From: HIMB59 sp902583235
GTDB lineage: Bacteria > Pseudomonadota > Alphaproteobacteria > HIMB59
Assembly: GCA_902583235.1 (NCBI GenBank)
Contig: CACHVL010000003.1
Span: forward strand, 62,001 to 126,000
DNA length: 64,000 bases
Reading direction: 5' to 3'
How positions within the stretch are numbered: the first letter of the stretch is position 1; every line of letters begins with the position of its first letter. Under the pieces are notes generated by a model. The model saw only the letters and a list, made by a program, of their open reading frames with translations. It did not search any database and was not told where the DNA came from. Of the stretch, positions 7,448 to 16,858 are shown one piece after another. The translations under genes were made by a program, and so were the position numbers.

Positions 7448-8320
7448 ATGAGCAGTAAAGACGTTTCCACAGCTCTTATATGTAAAAACATACTTGGAGA
7501 AAGTTGTTTTTGGGATCCGAGAATTAATTCTTTAATTTGGACAGATATAGAGGGTAAAAAGATATGGAAGCTTAATGAAAAAAATCAAAGCCTTGATTAT
7601 AATTTGCCAGATAGGGCAGGTTTTATATTACCTAGAAAGAAAGATGGTTTTATTATTGGTTTTCCTAAACATATTGCTATTTCAAACCAAGACTTTTCTT
7701 CTTTTGAAAAGATATGTGATGTTGAAATTAATATAAAACAAACTCGCATTAATGATGCAAAAGTTGATCCTTACGGTGGAATTGTATTTGGTACTTATAA
7801 CGAGGATCCAGATAAAATAAATAGAAAGCCTATTGCAAATCTATATAGATTAGCTCCAGATCTGTCTTTAACTCATCTTTTGTCAAATATTACTGTTTCA
7901 AATGGCATAGCCTTTTCTCAAAATGAAAATATTATGTACTTTGCAGATACACCAACTGGTCTTATACGAAAATTTGAGTTCACCCATAATTTTAAAAAAT
8001 TACAAGAATTAGAGTCAAATATGACCTTCAATGATGTTGGAGAACCAGACGGGGCCACTGTAGACATCAATAATAATTATTGGTCAGCAAGGGTTCGGGG
8101 AAAATGCATCTTATGTATAAATACGGAAAATGGAAAAATCATTGAAAAAATTGAACTTCCTACTAATACGCCAACTTGTGTAACGTTTGGGGACACTGAT
8201 CTATCAAGCTTATATGTGACTTCTCTGAGGGCAGATCCAGTTAACGATGCTGCTGGTGGTAATCTTCATAAAATAAAAACTGAAACTAAAGGATTTAAGC
8301 AGCTTTTAACCGATATTTGA
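7448..8320 (+). CDS. SMP-30/gluconolactonase family lactonase
   Basis: A 290-residue beta-propeller of the SMP-30/gluconolactonase/LRE family. Metal-site signatures are visible: GESCFWDPR near the N-terminus (Glu ligand), TRINDAKVDPYG (Asn ligand), SNGIAFSQNE, and the C-terminal GEPDGATVDINN with the catalytic Asp. No signal peptide is evident, so it probably acts in the cytoplasm. The family hydrolyses aldonolactones to aldonates. Cotranscription with the aldose dehydrogenase at 6036 suggests a sugar to lactone to acid route, although the two enzymes would be in different compartments. It ends three bases before the convergent gene at 8324. Confidence 0.83.
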   Translation: MSSKDVSTALICKNILGESCFWDPRINSLIWTDIEGKKIWKLNEKNQSLDYNLPDRAGFILPRKKDGFIIGFPKHIAISNQDFSSFEKICDVEINIKQTRINDAKVDPYGGIVFGTYNEDPDKINRKPIANLYRLAPDLSLTHLLSNITVSNGIAFSQNENIMYFADTPTGLIRKFEFTHNFKKLQELESNMTFNDVGEPDGATVDINNNYWSARVRGKCILCINTENGKIIEKIELPTNTPTCVTFGDTDLSSLYVTSLRADPVNDAAGGNLHKIKTETKGFKQLLTDI

Positions 8321-8323
8321 CTC

Positions 8324-9286
8324 TTATAAATACTTCTTATTAACTAAGTTTTCTTTATTGAGTTCATTCATATTTTTTAAAAAATAAACAATATTTTGTG
8401 ATGCCTCTAGTGACATTCTCTCTCGACACTCCAATGTTAAAGCAGCATTGTGAGGAGTTAATAAAATATTATCTAATTTAAAAAAAGGATGATCGGGCTC
8501 AGGTGGTTCAGATGTATAAACATCCATCCCAGCACCCCGAATTTTCTTTGCCTTTAAAGCTTGACACAAATCATCTTCATTAACGATACCTCCTCTTGAT
8601 GTATTTACAAGAACAGTATTTTTTTTCATAAGCTTTAAATCTACTTCAGAAATAAAGTTTGTTGTATTTTCGTTTAATGGTAAATGAATAGTGATGAAGT
8701 CCGCTAAAGCCAAACCCTCATTTTTTTCAATTGGGATACATTTATTTTTTTTTATAGAGTCACTATCTAAAAATGGATCGTAAACATATACTTCCATATC
8801 AAACCCTATACATCTTTTTGCAACTTCTTTCCCTATTCTTCCAAAACCCATAATAAGAACTTTTTTTTTATATAATTCAAAAAAGTTAGGTAACTGAGAT
8901 CTCTTATCAAAATTTCCCTCTTTTACTAACCTATCTGATAAAGAAAGATTTTTAGTTAAATAAATAAAAAATGACATGACATGTTCAGAAACACTTGCAG
9001 CATTAGACGTAGAGGTGATACCAAGAGCAATTTTATTCTTATTGAGAAAATCTAAGTCAACATTATCATAGCCAACACCATGCCTTGAAATAATTTTTAG
9101 ATTATCGCAATGTTGTAAAATATCTTGATCTAGCTTTGATGTTCTTAATAAAATTCCATCAACATTTTTTAAACTTTCCTTTAAGCTTTGAATTTCAAAA
9201 TTATCTACTTCAAAGACCTCGAATTCGTTGTTTTTTAAAAACTCTAAGCCTTTTGGATGAACTGTACCTAGAATAGCAATCTTCAT
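8324..9286 (-). CDS. D-isomer-specific 2-hydroxyacid dehydrogenase (SerA family)
   Basis: A 320-residue NAD-dependent 2-hydroxyacid dehydrogenase. It shows the substrate loop SRHGVGYDNVD, the NAD-binding motif MGFGRIGKEVA, the arginine-containing NTSRGGIVNEDDL, and the catalytic histidine in LTPHNAALT. It lacks the C-terminal ACT domain of full-length phosphoglycerate dehydrogenase, so the substrate may be a hydroxypyruvate, glyoxylate or another 2-ketoacid. Transcribed divergently from iolD, with 111 bases between the starts holding both promoters. Family certain, substrate unknown. Confidence 0.85.
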   Translation of the reverse strand: MKIAILGTVHPKGLEFLKNNEFEVFEVDNFEIQSLKESLKNVDGILLRTSKLDQDILQHCDNLKIISRHGVGYDNVDLDFLNKNKIALGITSTSNAASVSEHVMSFFIYLTKNLSLSDRLVKEGNFDKRSQLPNFFELYKKKVLIMGFGRIGKEVAKRCIGFDMEVYVYDPFLDSDSIKKNKCIPIEKNEGLALADFITIHLPLNENTTNFISEVDLKLMKKNTVLVNTSRGGIVNEDDLCQALKAKKIRGAGMDVYTSEPPEPDHPFFKLDNILLTPHNAALTLECRERMSLEASQNIVYFLKNMNELNKENLVNKKYL

Positions 9287-9397
9287 TTTACCTCTTGATT
9301 ATTTGTTATGTCAAAAAAGTATGAAATTTAAAAGGTTTTTCATTCAAATTATCTTTCTATCGTGTAATATCTTACCGGTTAAGTTTTTGGAGGAATA

Positions 9398-11242
9398 ATG
9401 AAAACCATCAAATTGTCATGTGCTCACGCACTTTTTAAATTTCTAATTGCGCAAAAAATTATAGTTGATGGTAAAAAAGCACCTTTATTTCCTGGAGCAT
9501 TTGCTATTTATGGCCATGGAAATGTTGCATGCTTAGGTCAAGCAATGGAAGAGTTTCAATCAGATCTTCCTGGATACAGAGGCCATCATGAACAAAGTAT
9601 GGCCTTGACTGGTATCGGCTATGCTAGAGCGATGAGAAGAAAACAAATTTTTATTGCCACCTCATCAGTTGGTCCTGGTGCAACTAATATGGTCACAGCT
9701 GCTGCTGTAGCTTTAAGTAATCGTCTTCCAATATTGCTCCTCCCTGGTGATACTTTTGCCAGTCGCTTTCCTGACCCAGTATTACAACAAGTCGAAAATT
9801 TTAATTCTCCTATCGAAACTGCAAATGATGCCTTTAAGCCTGTCTCGAAATATTTTGATAGAATTACAAGACCTGAGCAAATTCTTGCCTCTCTTCCTCA
9901 AGCTATCCAAGTAATGCTTGATCCCTCTGATTGTGGACCAGCAACCATTGCAATATCACAAGATGTTCAAGGAGAGTCATTTGATTATCCCGAAATATTT
10001 TTTGAGGAAAAAATTCACGAGATAAGAAGAATTCATCCTGATCCAAGCCAAGTGAATCAAGCAGCTGAAATACTTAAAAATTCTAAACAACCTATAATTA
10101 TCTCAGGAGGTGGTGTTCTTTATTCTGAAGCAGAGCAAGAGCTTTCAAACTTTGCAAAAAAACACAACATCCCTGTTACCTCAACAGTAATGGGTATCGG
10201 ATGTATGACTAAAGATGACCCTTATTATATTAGTACTGTAGGAGCTTTGGGACAGGGCTCTTCTAATAATCTTTCAAAAGATACAGACCTAGCCCTTGCT
10301 ATAGGAACAAAACTTGCAGATTTTACAACAGGCTCTTGGGCAAATTTCGAAAACCCAAATTTTAAATTAGTTTCAGTTAATACAGCTCGTTATGATACGA
10401 CCAAGCATTTAGCCACTCCAGTTATAAGTGATGCTAAAGTTGGGCTTCAGAAAATATCAGAAGCTTTGGGTGACTGGAGAGCCCCTGATCCTTGGTACCA
10501 AAGAGCTATCAAGGAGAGAGATGAATGGGACGCATACGTTGAAAAACAGAGCGGCCCTACTAACCAAGAAGAGCCCTCATATGCTCACGCAGTAGGGGCG
10601 GTTTATAGAAATTCAGATCCAAGTGATATCGTTGTCACAGCAGCAGGAGGCCTTGTAGGAGAGGTTGTTCAAGTTTGGAAACCAAAGCAACTTAATACTT
10701 TTGAGACGGAATGGGGTTTTAGTTGCATGGGATATGAAATATCAGGAGCACTTGGAATTAAGATGGCTAAACCTGATCAAGATGTGGTGGTCTTTGTTGG
10801 AGATGGTTCTTATTTATTGAACAACAGTGATATCTACAGCTCAGTTCTTTATGATCAAAAACTTATTATTATTGTTTGTGATAATGGTGGACATATGGTC
10901 ATCAATCGCCTTCAACTAGCCAAAGGGGGCAAGGAGTATATTTGCAATCTTCGTGCTGCGAGAGCAACAAATTTACAATTTGTAGACTTTGAAAGTCATG
11001 CAAAAAGTATGGGAGCTAATGCTGAGACAGTGAGTTCTACCTCAGAGCTAGAAGCAGCTTTTAAAAGGGCCAAAGACTCAGATAAAACATATGTCATTGC
11101 AATTAAAACTCATGGTTACGAATGGTTAGAGGGTACAGCCTTTTGGGAGAGCCCAACACTGCAAGACCCAATTACTGAAGATAATAAAAAAGCTTTAAAT
11201 GACTTTGAGTCTGGAAAGAATAAACAGCGCAAAGGCGTCTAA
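9398..11242 (+). CDS. iolD: 3D-(3,5/4)-trihydroxycyclohexane-1,2-dione hydrolase (IolD)
   Basis: A 614-residue thiamine diphosphate enzyme of the acetolactate-synthase fold. The N-terminal signature FPGAFAIYGHGNVACLGQA and RGHHEQSMA (catalytic E65), SVGPGATNMVTAAA and DPVLQQVE are hallmarks of IolD, the ring-opening step of myo-inositol breakdown giving 5-deoxyglucuronate. The ThDP/metal motif GDGSYLLNNSD lies near residues 466-478. Length is normal. GGAGGAA lies just before the ATG. No other inositol genes (iolG, iolE, iolB, iolC) are in the window, so it is either a detached pathway member or has drifted to another cyclic diketone. The SDR gene follows four bases after its stop. Confidence 0.88.
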   Translation: MKTIKLSCAHALFKFLIAQKIIVDGKKAPLFPGAFAIYGHGNVACLGQAMEEFQSDLPGYRGHHEQSMALTGIGYARAMRRKQIFIATSSVGPGATNMVTAAAVALSNRLPILLLPGDTFASRFPDPVLQQVENFNSPIETANDAFKPVSKYFDRITRPEQILASLPQAIQVMLDPSDCGPATIAISQDVQGESFDYPEIFFEEKIHEIRRIHPDPSQVNQAAEILKNSKQPIIISGGGVLYSEAEQELSNFAKKHNIPVTSTVMGIGCMTKDDPYYISTVGALGQGSSNNLSKDTDLALAIGTKLADFTTGSWANFENPNFKLVSVNTARYDTTKHLATPVISDAKVGLQKISEALGDWRAPDPWYQRAIKERDEWDAYVEKQSGPTNQEEPSYAHAVGAVYRNSDPSDIVVTAAGGLVGEVVQVWKPKQLNTFETEWGFSCMGYEISGALGIKMAKPDQDVVVFVGDGSYLLNNSDIYSSVLYDQKLIIIVCDNGGHMVINRLQLAKGGKEYICNLRAARATNLQFVDFESHAKSMGANAETVSSTSELEAAFKRAKDSDKTYVIAIKTHGYEWLEGTAFWESPTLQDPITEDNKKALNDFESGKNKQRKGV

Positions 11243-11246
11243 TTTT

Positions 11247-11981
11247 TTGGTATCCAAAAAAAAAATCGTTTTAATAACTGGAGCTGAGTCAGGTATTGGA
11301 AAAAGCACTACTAAAGTATTTCTGGATAATGGCTACAGAGTTATAGGTACCTGTCTTAAAAATAATAAGAACAAAGATATTAAAGGTATTGAATATCATA
11401 AGATTAATATCACTAATAATTTAGACTGGGAAAATCTGGCTTCTCATATCAAAGATAAATATAAAAAAATTGATGTTTTAGTTAATAGCGCTGGTGTCAG
11501 ATTAAGTGGAAACTTAGAGACAACCTCTATGAATGACTGGTCGTATCACTTAAATAATAACGTTACTGGTACCTTTCTTTCATGTAAGCACATTCTACCT
11601 TTCTTAAAAAAAGCAAAAAATTCATCCATTATAAACTTAGCCTCAATAAATAGTGTTCGAGGAGTAAAAAATATGTTGGCTTATGCAACATCTAAGAGTG
11701 CGATAATATCTTTTACTGCCTCTCTCGCTCTCGATTTATCCAAACATAATATTAGAGTTAATGCAGTTGCCCCAGGCGCTATAGATACGCCAATGTTAGC
11801 TTCATTTAAAAAAGATTTGTCATCAAAAGAGTATGAAAAAAGAATGAGAGAAAACCATCCTATTGGAAGAATAGGCAAACCCAAAGAGGTTGCGAGTGTA
11901 ATTTATTTTTTAGCAAGTGAGGCATCCTCATTTATGACGGGCCTCACAATACCTGTCGATGGTGGCAGAAGCATAAGATAA
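11247..11981 (+). CDS. SDR-family short-chain dehydrogenase/reductase
   Basis: A classical SDR: TGAESGIG binds the cofactor, NSAG follows beta-4, the catalytic serine is in NLASINS, and YATSK is the YxxxK pair; the C-terminus has VDGGRSI. Start chosen at TTG 11247 so that the protein begins VSKKKIVLITG (244 residues), four bases after the iolD stop. An ATG at 11199 inside iolD would add 16 residues without family resemblance. Cotranscription with iolD suggests oxidation or reduction of a cyclitol or sugar acid, but the substrate is not readable. It ends six bases before the convergent GH1 gene. Confidence 0.82.
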   Translation: MVSKKKIVLITGAESGIGKSTTKVFLDNGYRVIGTCLKNNKNKDIKGIEYHKINITNNLDWENLASHIKDKYKKIDVLVNSAGVRLSGNLETTSMNDWSYHLNNNVTGTFLSCKHILPFLKKAKNSSIINLASINSVRGVKNMLAYATSKSAIISFTASLALDLSKHNIRVNAVAPGAIDTPMLASFKKDLSSKEYEKRMRENHPIGRIGKPKEVASVIYFLASEASSFMTGLTIPVDGGRSIR

Positions 11982-11986
11982 GAAAT

Positions 11987-13315
11987 TTAATTTCTATTTA
12001 AAAATTTTGAAAATTCATAATAAGATTTTTTTGGAATTCTTTTAAAATTTTCAAAATCTACAAAAACTAAGCCAAATCTTTTCGAGTACCCAAACGCCCA
12101 CTCGTAATTATCAAGTAATGACCAGGCAAAATATCCTTTAACATTTAAACCTTCTTTTAAACAATTTAAAATTTCTTGAAGATGTAAATGAAAATACTCA
12201 ACTCGGTCTAAATCATTAACTTCATTCCTAGCATTCAACTCATCATTATTCGCCATTCCATTTTCAGTAATATAAATAGGAATTTGATTACTGTACTCGT
12301 TAGATATTCGTTTTATAAAATAACTCAAACCTGTTGGGTAAAACTCCCAATCCATATCTGTTTTTTTTAATGACCCCCTGAGGGTTTCATAATCAATACC
12401 ATACTCAGATTTTTTATGTTTGATAATTGACCTCGTATAATAATTTAGACCAACCCACTCTAAGGGATGAGAGATTATTTTTAAATCCTCATTAAAATTT
12501 TTTGATAAATTATTTCCTAAAACCTCTAATGCTAATTTTGGATAACTCCCTTTAAAAATAGCATCTGAAAACCATCGATTGTGGATTTCATCAAATAATT
12601 GTAACGCATTTAAGTTATCGGATTCTTGATTAAAAGGCTCTGCGTACTGATTATTTAGCACAATTCCAATTTTATGAGGTCTATTAGATTTCAAGGCTTG
12701 TAGAGACAAACCATGTGCTAATAAAACATTATGCATAGTTAAGACGGCTGACTTTAGGTCTTTCTTGCCAGGTGCATGTTCCCCTAAATAATGGCTCAGC
12801 CATGAGACACACCATGGTTCATTAATAGTTGCAACTTTTTCAAATTTATCTCCAAATTGCTGAGAGATAAAATATGAGTAATCAGCAAAATGCTTACAGG
12901 TATCTTGATTTTCCCAACCACCCATTCTCGAGAAACGAATAGGTAAATCCCAATGATAAAGAGTAGGAAAAGGCTCTAAGTCATTGTTTAAAATCTCATC
13001 CAAAAGTCGATTATAGAAATCGACACCTTCTTCATTAGAATTAGAATTATTTTCAGGAAACAATCTCGGCCAGGCAAAAGAAAACCGATAGGCTTTAAAT
13101 CCAAGGTCTTTTATGAGTTTAATATCTTCTCTAAAATACTCATAGTGATTACAAGCTTTTAAACCATCAATGCCTTTTAATTTTTTTTGGGCGAATTCAT
13201 CCCAAATAGATTTCCCACATCTTCCATAGCTATTGCCTTCAATTTGATACGATGAAGTGGCGGCACCAAAGGTGAAATGATCTGGAAAATCCTTTAGAAC
13301 AGAAAGGTTATCCAA
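11987..13315 (-). CDS. Beta-glucosidase, glycoside hydrolase family 1
   Basis: A 442-residue GH1 enzyme of normal length. The acid/base E166 is in TINEPW and the nucleophile E351 in YITENGM; the N-terminal FTFGAATSSYQIEG signature and the sugar-binding SLLDNYEWAFGYSKRFGL are intact. No signal peptide, so it acts on imported beta-linked glucosides (or related glycosides) in the cytoplasm. It is the last gene of the importer operon and overlaps the ATPase gene by eight bases, which ties its substrate to the transporter. GH1 members vary between glucose, galactose and 6-phospho substrates; the non-PTS context favours unphosphorylated sugars. Confidence 0.9.
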   Translation of the reverse strand: MDNLSVLKDFPDHFTFGAATSSYQIEGNSYGRCGKSIWDEFAQKKLKGIDGLKACNHYEYFREDIKLIKDLGFKAYRFSFAWPRLFPENNSNSNEEGVDFYNRLLDEILNNDLEPFPTLYHWDLPIRFSRMGGWENQDTCKHFADYSYFISQQFGDKFEKVATINEPWCVSWLSHYLGEHAPGKKDLKSAVLTMHNVLLAHGLSLQALKSNRPHKIGIVLNNQYAEPFNQESDNLNALQLFDEIHNRWFSDAIFKGSYPKLALEVLGNNLSKNFNEDLKIISHPLEWVGLNYYTRSIIKHKKSEYGIDYETLRGSLKKTDMDWEFYPTGLSYFIKRISNEYSNQIPIYITENGMANNDELNARNEVNDLDRVEYFHLHLQEILNCLKEGLNVKGYFAWSLLDNYEWAFGYSKRFGLVFVDFENFKRIPKKSYYEFSKFLNRN

Positions 13316-14384
13316 TTATATTAGTATTTTGAGAATTGAATAAATTAGATCTATCTAAATCAAATTTCACTTTAATTGTATCGCCAACTTTAACAGGACT
13401 ATCTCCAGGTGCTTCAACAACAACTGGTTCATTATCATGTTCTAAATATATAAAAGTATTTGAACCTAATTTCTCAACAACAAATGCTTTGCTTTCCCAG
13501 TCATGATTTGAGTTAGCTGTTATATGAATATCTTCTGGTCGTATACCAAATGTAATTTTTTCATCTGATTGACTTATTGTCTTTTTTGGAAGCACTAAGT
13601 TAGTCCCTAAAGCTTCTACCTCTGTACTTTCACTTGAGGATGATTTGTATTTAGCAGGGATAAAATTCATTTTCGGCGAACCAATAAATCCTGCTACAAA
13701 TAAATTATTTGGTTTATTGTAAAGTTCTATGGGGTCCCCTTGTTGAGAAATCTCTCCTTGATCTAAGACTACAATTTCATTAGAGAGAGTCATTGCTTCA
13801 GTTTGATCATGGGTAACATAAACCATTGTGGTATTAAGTTGCTCATGTAGTTTTGCTAATTCAATTCTCATTTGAACTCTCAAAGCTGCGTCTAGGTTAG
13901 ATAGAGGCTCATCAAAAAGAAAAACCTGAGGTTTTCTTGTAATAGCTCTTCCAATAGCTACACGTTGACGTTGACCTCCTGATAATTGCTTTGGTTTACG
14001 CTCTAAGTAGTCTTGTATTTGAAGTGTTTTTGCAGCTTCTAAAACTCGTTCATTGATTTCTTCTTTAGATCTTTTTTCTAATTTCAGGCCAAACGCCATA
14101 TTGTCAAAAACTGTCATGTGAGGATACAAAGCATAAGATTGAAAAACCATAGCTATATTTCTATCTTTAGGAGATAAATCATTAACTTCCCTGTCATCTA
14201 TTGAGATAGTTCCAGAGTTTATTTCCTCTAAACCTGCTATCATTCTCAATAATGTTGATTTACCGCATCCAGAGGGTCCAACTAAAGTGGTGAAAGATTG
14301 ATCTTTTATATCAAGAGAAAAATCCTTTATAACATGGGTTTTACCATAGTATTTATTAAGAGATTTAATATTAATTGATGACAT
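13308..14384 (-). CDS. aglK: Sugar ABC transporter ATP-binding protein (MalK/AglK type)
   Basis: A 358-residue ABC ATPase with Walker A GPSGCGKST (36-44), a Q-loop, signature LSGGQRQRVAIGRA, Walker B VFLFDEP with D-loop SNLD, and H-loop VTHD. A C-terminal MalK-type regulatory (TOBE) part follows from about residue 235. It powers import of oligosaccharides through the two permeases encoded upstream. The AglK name is by operon similarity to the rhizobial alpha-glucoside system; the ATPase alone would only be called MalK/UgpC-like. It lies between the GH4 and GH1 genes. Confidence 0.85.
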   Translation of the reverse strand: MSSINIKSLNKYYGKTHVIKDFSLDIKDQSFTTLVGPSGCGKSTLLRMIAGLEEINSGTISIDDREVNDLSPKDRNIAMVFQSYALYPHMTVFDNMAFGLKLEKRSKEEINERVLEAAKTLQIQDYLERKPKQLSGGQRQRVAIGRAITRKPQVFLFDEPLSNLDAALRVQMRIELAKLHEQLNTTMVYVTHDQTEAMTLSNEIVVLDQGEISQQGDPIELYNKPNNLFVAGFIGSPKMNFIPAKYKSSSSESTEVEALGTNLVLPKKTISQSDEKITFGIRPEDIHITANSNHDWESKAFVVEKLGSNTFIYLEHDNEPVVVEAPGDSPVKVGDTIKVKFDLDRSNLFNSQNTNIIG

Positions 14385-14405
14385 TTATAACCATATTTTA
14401 AATTA

Positions 14406-15722
14406 TTATTTTAAATATCCTAAATATTCTTTTTGAAATTCTATCATTGTATCCATTAAAGAAGCTACTGAGTTTGGGTTTTCCACAAGTGGGTCAGCCA
14501 AAAGAGCATGAATAGCAGTTTGTTTAGATTCATTTAATATTGCCTTTGTAGTCAATTGAATTGTTCCTACTTGCGCATTAAGAAGAGCACCAAAAGGCTC
14601 AGGATAATTATCTAATTTTTTACCATGAACCCCTGTTTTATTTATTATGGCAGGCACTTCGACAACAATATCATTTGGCAAACACTCAATGAAATTCTCA
14701 TTCTTTATGTTTACGGCATGCTCTAACATATTTAAGTCTGCCACAATACTCTCAATAATTGGTATCGCTCTTTCATGAGGTTCAGGATGACTCATATTAA
14801 AAAATTGCTCATAGCCATCGTTTGAAAAAAATGACAAACATCTTTTTTTATATTTATCATAAAAGTCTAAAATTCCATCATGGTCAGCAACACTATAAGC
14901 CCAAGATAAATATTCTCCTAAATGACTATCCGTTGTAATTGGTAAATACCCATACCTTTTAAATAACTCAAAAAATAAACCTCTCTCTGCACCAGCATTA
15001 GAAAAAAATCCTTCATGATCATTGACTAAATCAGAATAATACCCTTCAAAGTTTTTATTGATTAAGGGATATCCATCTTTGCCAGAGTCTTTATAAGTTG
15101 CACGTAATAAAATGCTAAAGTGATTCAAACCTCCAGCTTCAAATTGAATATTGTCTAAATCAGTTTCCATCAAAGTCGGAAGTTGACGGCTCATAGAAGC
15201 AATTTCGTGACATAAGCCTGTAATTTTTAAATTTGGAAAACGCGTTGTCAATGCATGGCAAATACGTTGCATGGGATTTGAGTAACTAAATATAAATGCC
15301 TCTGGACAAATTTTTTCAATATCCTCACAAATTTTTATAATGGCAGGTATTTGACGCATTGCATGAAATAGACCACCAGGTCCACCATTTTCCCCATAGA
15401 CCTGTTTGATGCCATATTGAAGTGGAACTTTCCAATCTTGCTCCCAAAGATCAAATCTACTCCCCACTTCTATTGATATAAGACAAAAATCGGCTTTTTG
15501 GAGAGCCTCTGTTCGAGAGGTTGTCGATACTATATTAAAGTCCACGCCGAGCTTTTCTTTAAAAGAAAGTGCAATGTTATGGGTATTTTTTAAGGTTTCA
15601 GAATTAATATCGTGTAAGACCAATGTTGAGCCAGAGAGAATTTTTGATTTAAAAAAATCACCAACAATGCCTAAACCAAAGTTAGTACTTCCAGCACCAA
15701 TTATTACTATTCTATTACTCAT
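14406..15722 (-). CDS. Glycoside hydrolase family 4 (NAD- and metal-dependent alpha-glycosidase)
   Basis: A 438-residue GH4 protein. The N-terminal Rossmann motif IGAGSTNFG binds NAD, and the metal-site motif CHE (within GLCHEIAS) plus GGLNHFSILL are those of the alpha-glucosidase/alpha-galactosidase (MelA/AglA) branch. GH4 enzymes cleave glycosides by an NAD-assisted oxidation-elimination mechanism that needs Mn2+ and reducing conditions, so this one is cytoplasmic. It overlaps the upstream permease by four bases (15719-15722), so the product of import is presumably its substrate. In the rhizobial agl operon this position is taken by a GH13 alpha-glucosidase. Confidence 0.88.
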   Translation of the reverse strand: MSNRIVIIGAGSTNFGLGIVGDFFKSKILSGSTLVLHDINSETLKNTHNIALSFKEKLGVDFNIVSTTSRTEALQKADFCLISIEVGSRFDLWEQDWKVPLQYGIKQVYGENGGPGGLFHAMRQIPAIIKICEDIEKICPEAFIFSYSNPMQRICHALTTRFPNLKITGLCHEIASMSRQLPTLMETDLDNIQFEAGGLNHFSILLRATYKDSGKDGYPLINKNFEGYYSDLVNDHEGFFSNAGAERGLFFELFKRYGYLPITTDSHLGEYLSWAYSVADHDGILDFYDKYKKRCLSFFSNDGYEQFFNMSHPEPHERAIPIIESIVADLNMLEHAVNIKNENFIECLPNDIVVEVPAIINKTGVHGKKLDNYPEPFGALLNAQVGTIQLTTKAILNESKQTAIHALLADPLVENPNSVASLMDTMIEFQKEYLGYLK

Positions 15723-16858
15723 CCTTTTATAGATCCTGCTACCAATCCTCTTATAAAGTATCTTTGAAGAGAAAAGAAAATAAATAATGGCACAGTCATT
15801 GAGACAAAAGCACCAGTTGTTAGTATCTCCCAGTTTTCTCCTCTTGACCCAAGAAGCTCTTTTAGCTTTGCTGTTAAGATAATTTCACTTGGATGTTTAT
15901 CTAAGAAAACTAAACCTACGAGCAAATCATTCCATACCCATAAAAATTGTAAGATAAAAATAGATGCAAATGAGGGTATTGATAATGGAACTACAATTTT
16001 TATAAAAGTATCGTAATGCGTTGCCCCATCAACTCTAGCCGCCTCGATCATTTCACTTGGGAGTGTTTTTAAAAAATTCCATAACAAAAAAGTAGTTGAG
16101 GCGAGACCAAATCCAGTATGCGCCATCCAAATACCAGGAAAAGATTTTGCACTGACTCCAAACAAAGCTCCAAAGTCATTATAAATTGTTAGCACAGGTA
16201 TTAGACACATCTGTAGGGGAACAACAAGTGAGGCAATAATTGTGGCTAATAAAATATCTCTTCCATAAAATTTCATCCAAGTAAGTGCGTATGCAAAATA
16301 AGAACATATAATTAAAGGTATTAGAGTTGCAGGGAGTGCAACTGCTAATGTATTTAAAAAAGCCTGCCCTAATCCTTCTTTTAGGAGTACCTCTTTATAA
16401 TTATCAAGTGTAAAGCTAGGCGGACTCTTAGCAGACACAAAAATCCTTTTACCTTTTTTCTTTTTAAATTCCTCTTTTGATTTCCATACATAATCACCGT
16501 TTTCAAAAACTGTTATTTCTGTCTGATCTTTAAATAGTGCGGTCTCGCCAACTTTGTATTCGTCAATGTTCTTAGATGTTACCCCAAAACGAAAAATCTC
16601 TTTTTCTTGACCCCCATCGAATAAATTACTTTTAATAAAATAATAATTCCCGTCTTTGATCTGAGCATCCTTGCCTTCAGTTCGATAAATCTCGTTAATT
16701 TCTGTGGTAGTAAAGGATGTCCACCAACCACTGATGGCCAGTACGTCCTTGTCCCTTAAAGAGCTGATAAATAAACCAAAAGTAGGAACAATCCATGCTA
16801 CTACAAAAAAAAGTAATAAAAGTTGTGATAATACTGAAGTAAATGTAATTTTTTTCAT
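15719..16858 (-). CDS. aglG: Sugar ABC transporter permease (AglG/MalG type) with large periplasmic loop
   Basis: A 379-residue inner-membrane permease, longer than the usual 280 or so of MalG-like proteins. After TM1 (residues 9-29) there is a soluble insertion of about 120 residues, placed outside the membrane, before the remaining helices. The EAA loop contacting the ATPase is near residues 265-285 (EAARVDGATHYDTFIKIVVP). The long loop after TM1 is a feature of AglG-type alpha-glucoside permeases, which supports the operon assignment. Start and stop overlap those of its neighbours by four bases on each side, indicating translational coupling. Confidence 0.82.
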   Translation of the reverse strand: MKKITFTSVLSQLLLLFFVVAWIVPTFGLFISSLRDKDVLAISGWWTSFTTTEINEIYRTEGKDAQIKDGNYYFIKSNLFDGGQEKEIFRFGVTSKNIDEYKVGETALFKDQTEITVFENGDYVWKSKEEFKKKKGKRIFVSAKSPPSFTLDNYKEVLLKEGLGQAFLNTLAVALPATLIPLIICSYFAYALTWMKFYGRDILLATIIASLVVPLQMCLIPVLTIYNDFGALFGVSAKSFPGIWMAHTGFGLASTTFLLWNFLKTLPSEMIEAARVDGATHYDTFIKIVVPLSIPSFASIFILQFLWVWNDLLVGLVFLDKHPSEIILTAKLKELLGSRGENWEILTTGAFVSMTVPLFIFFSLQRYFIRGLVAGSIKG

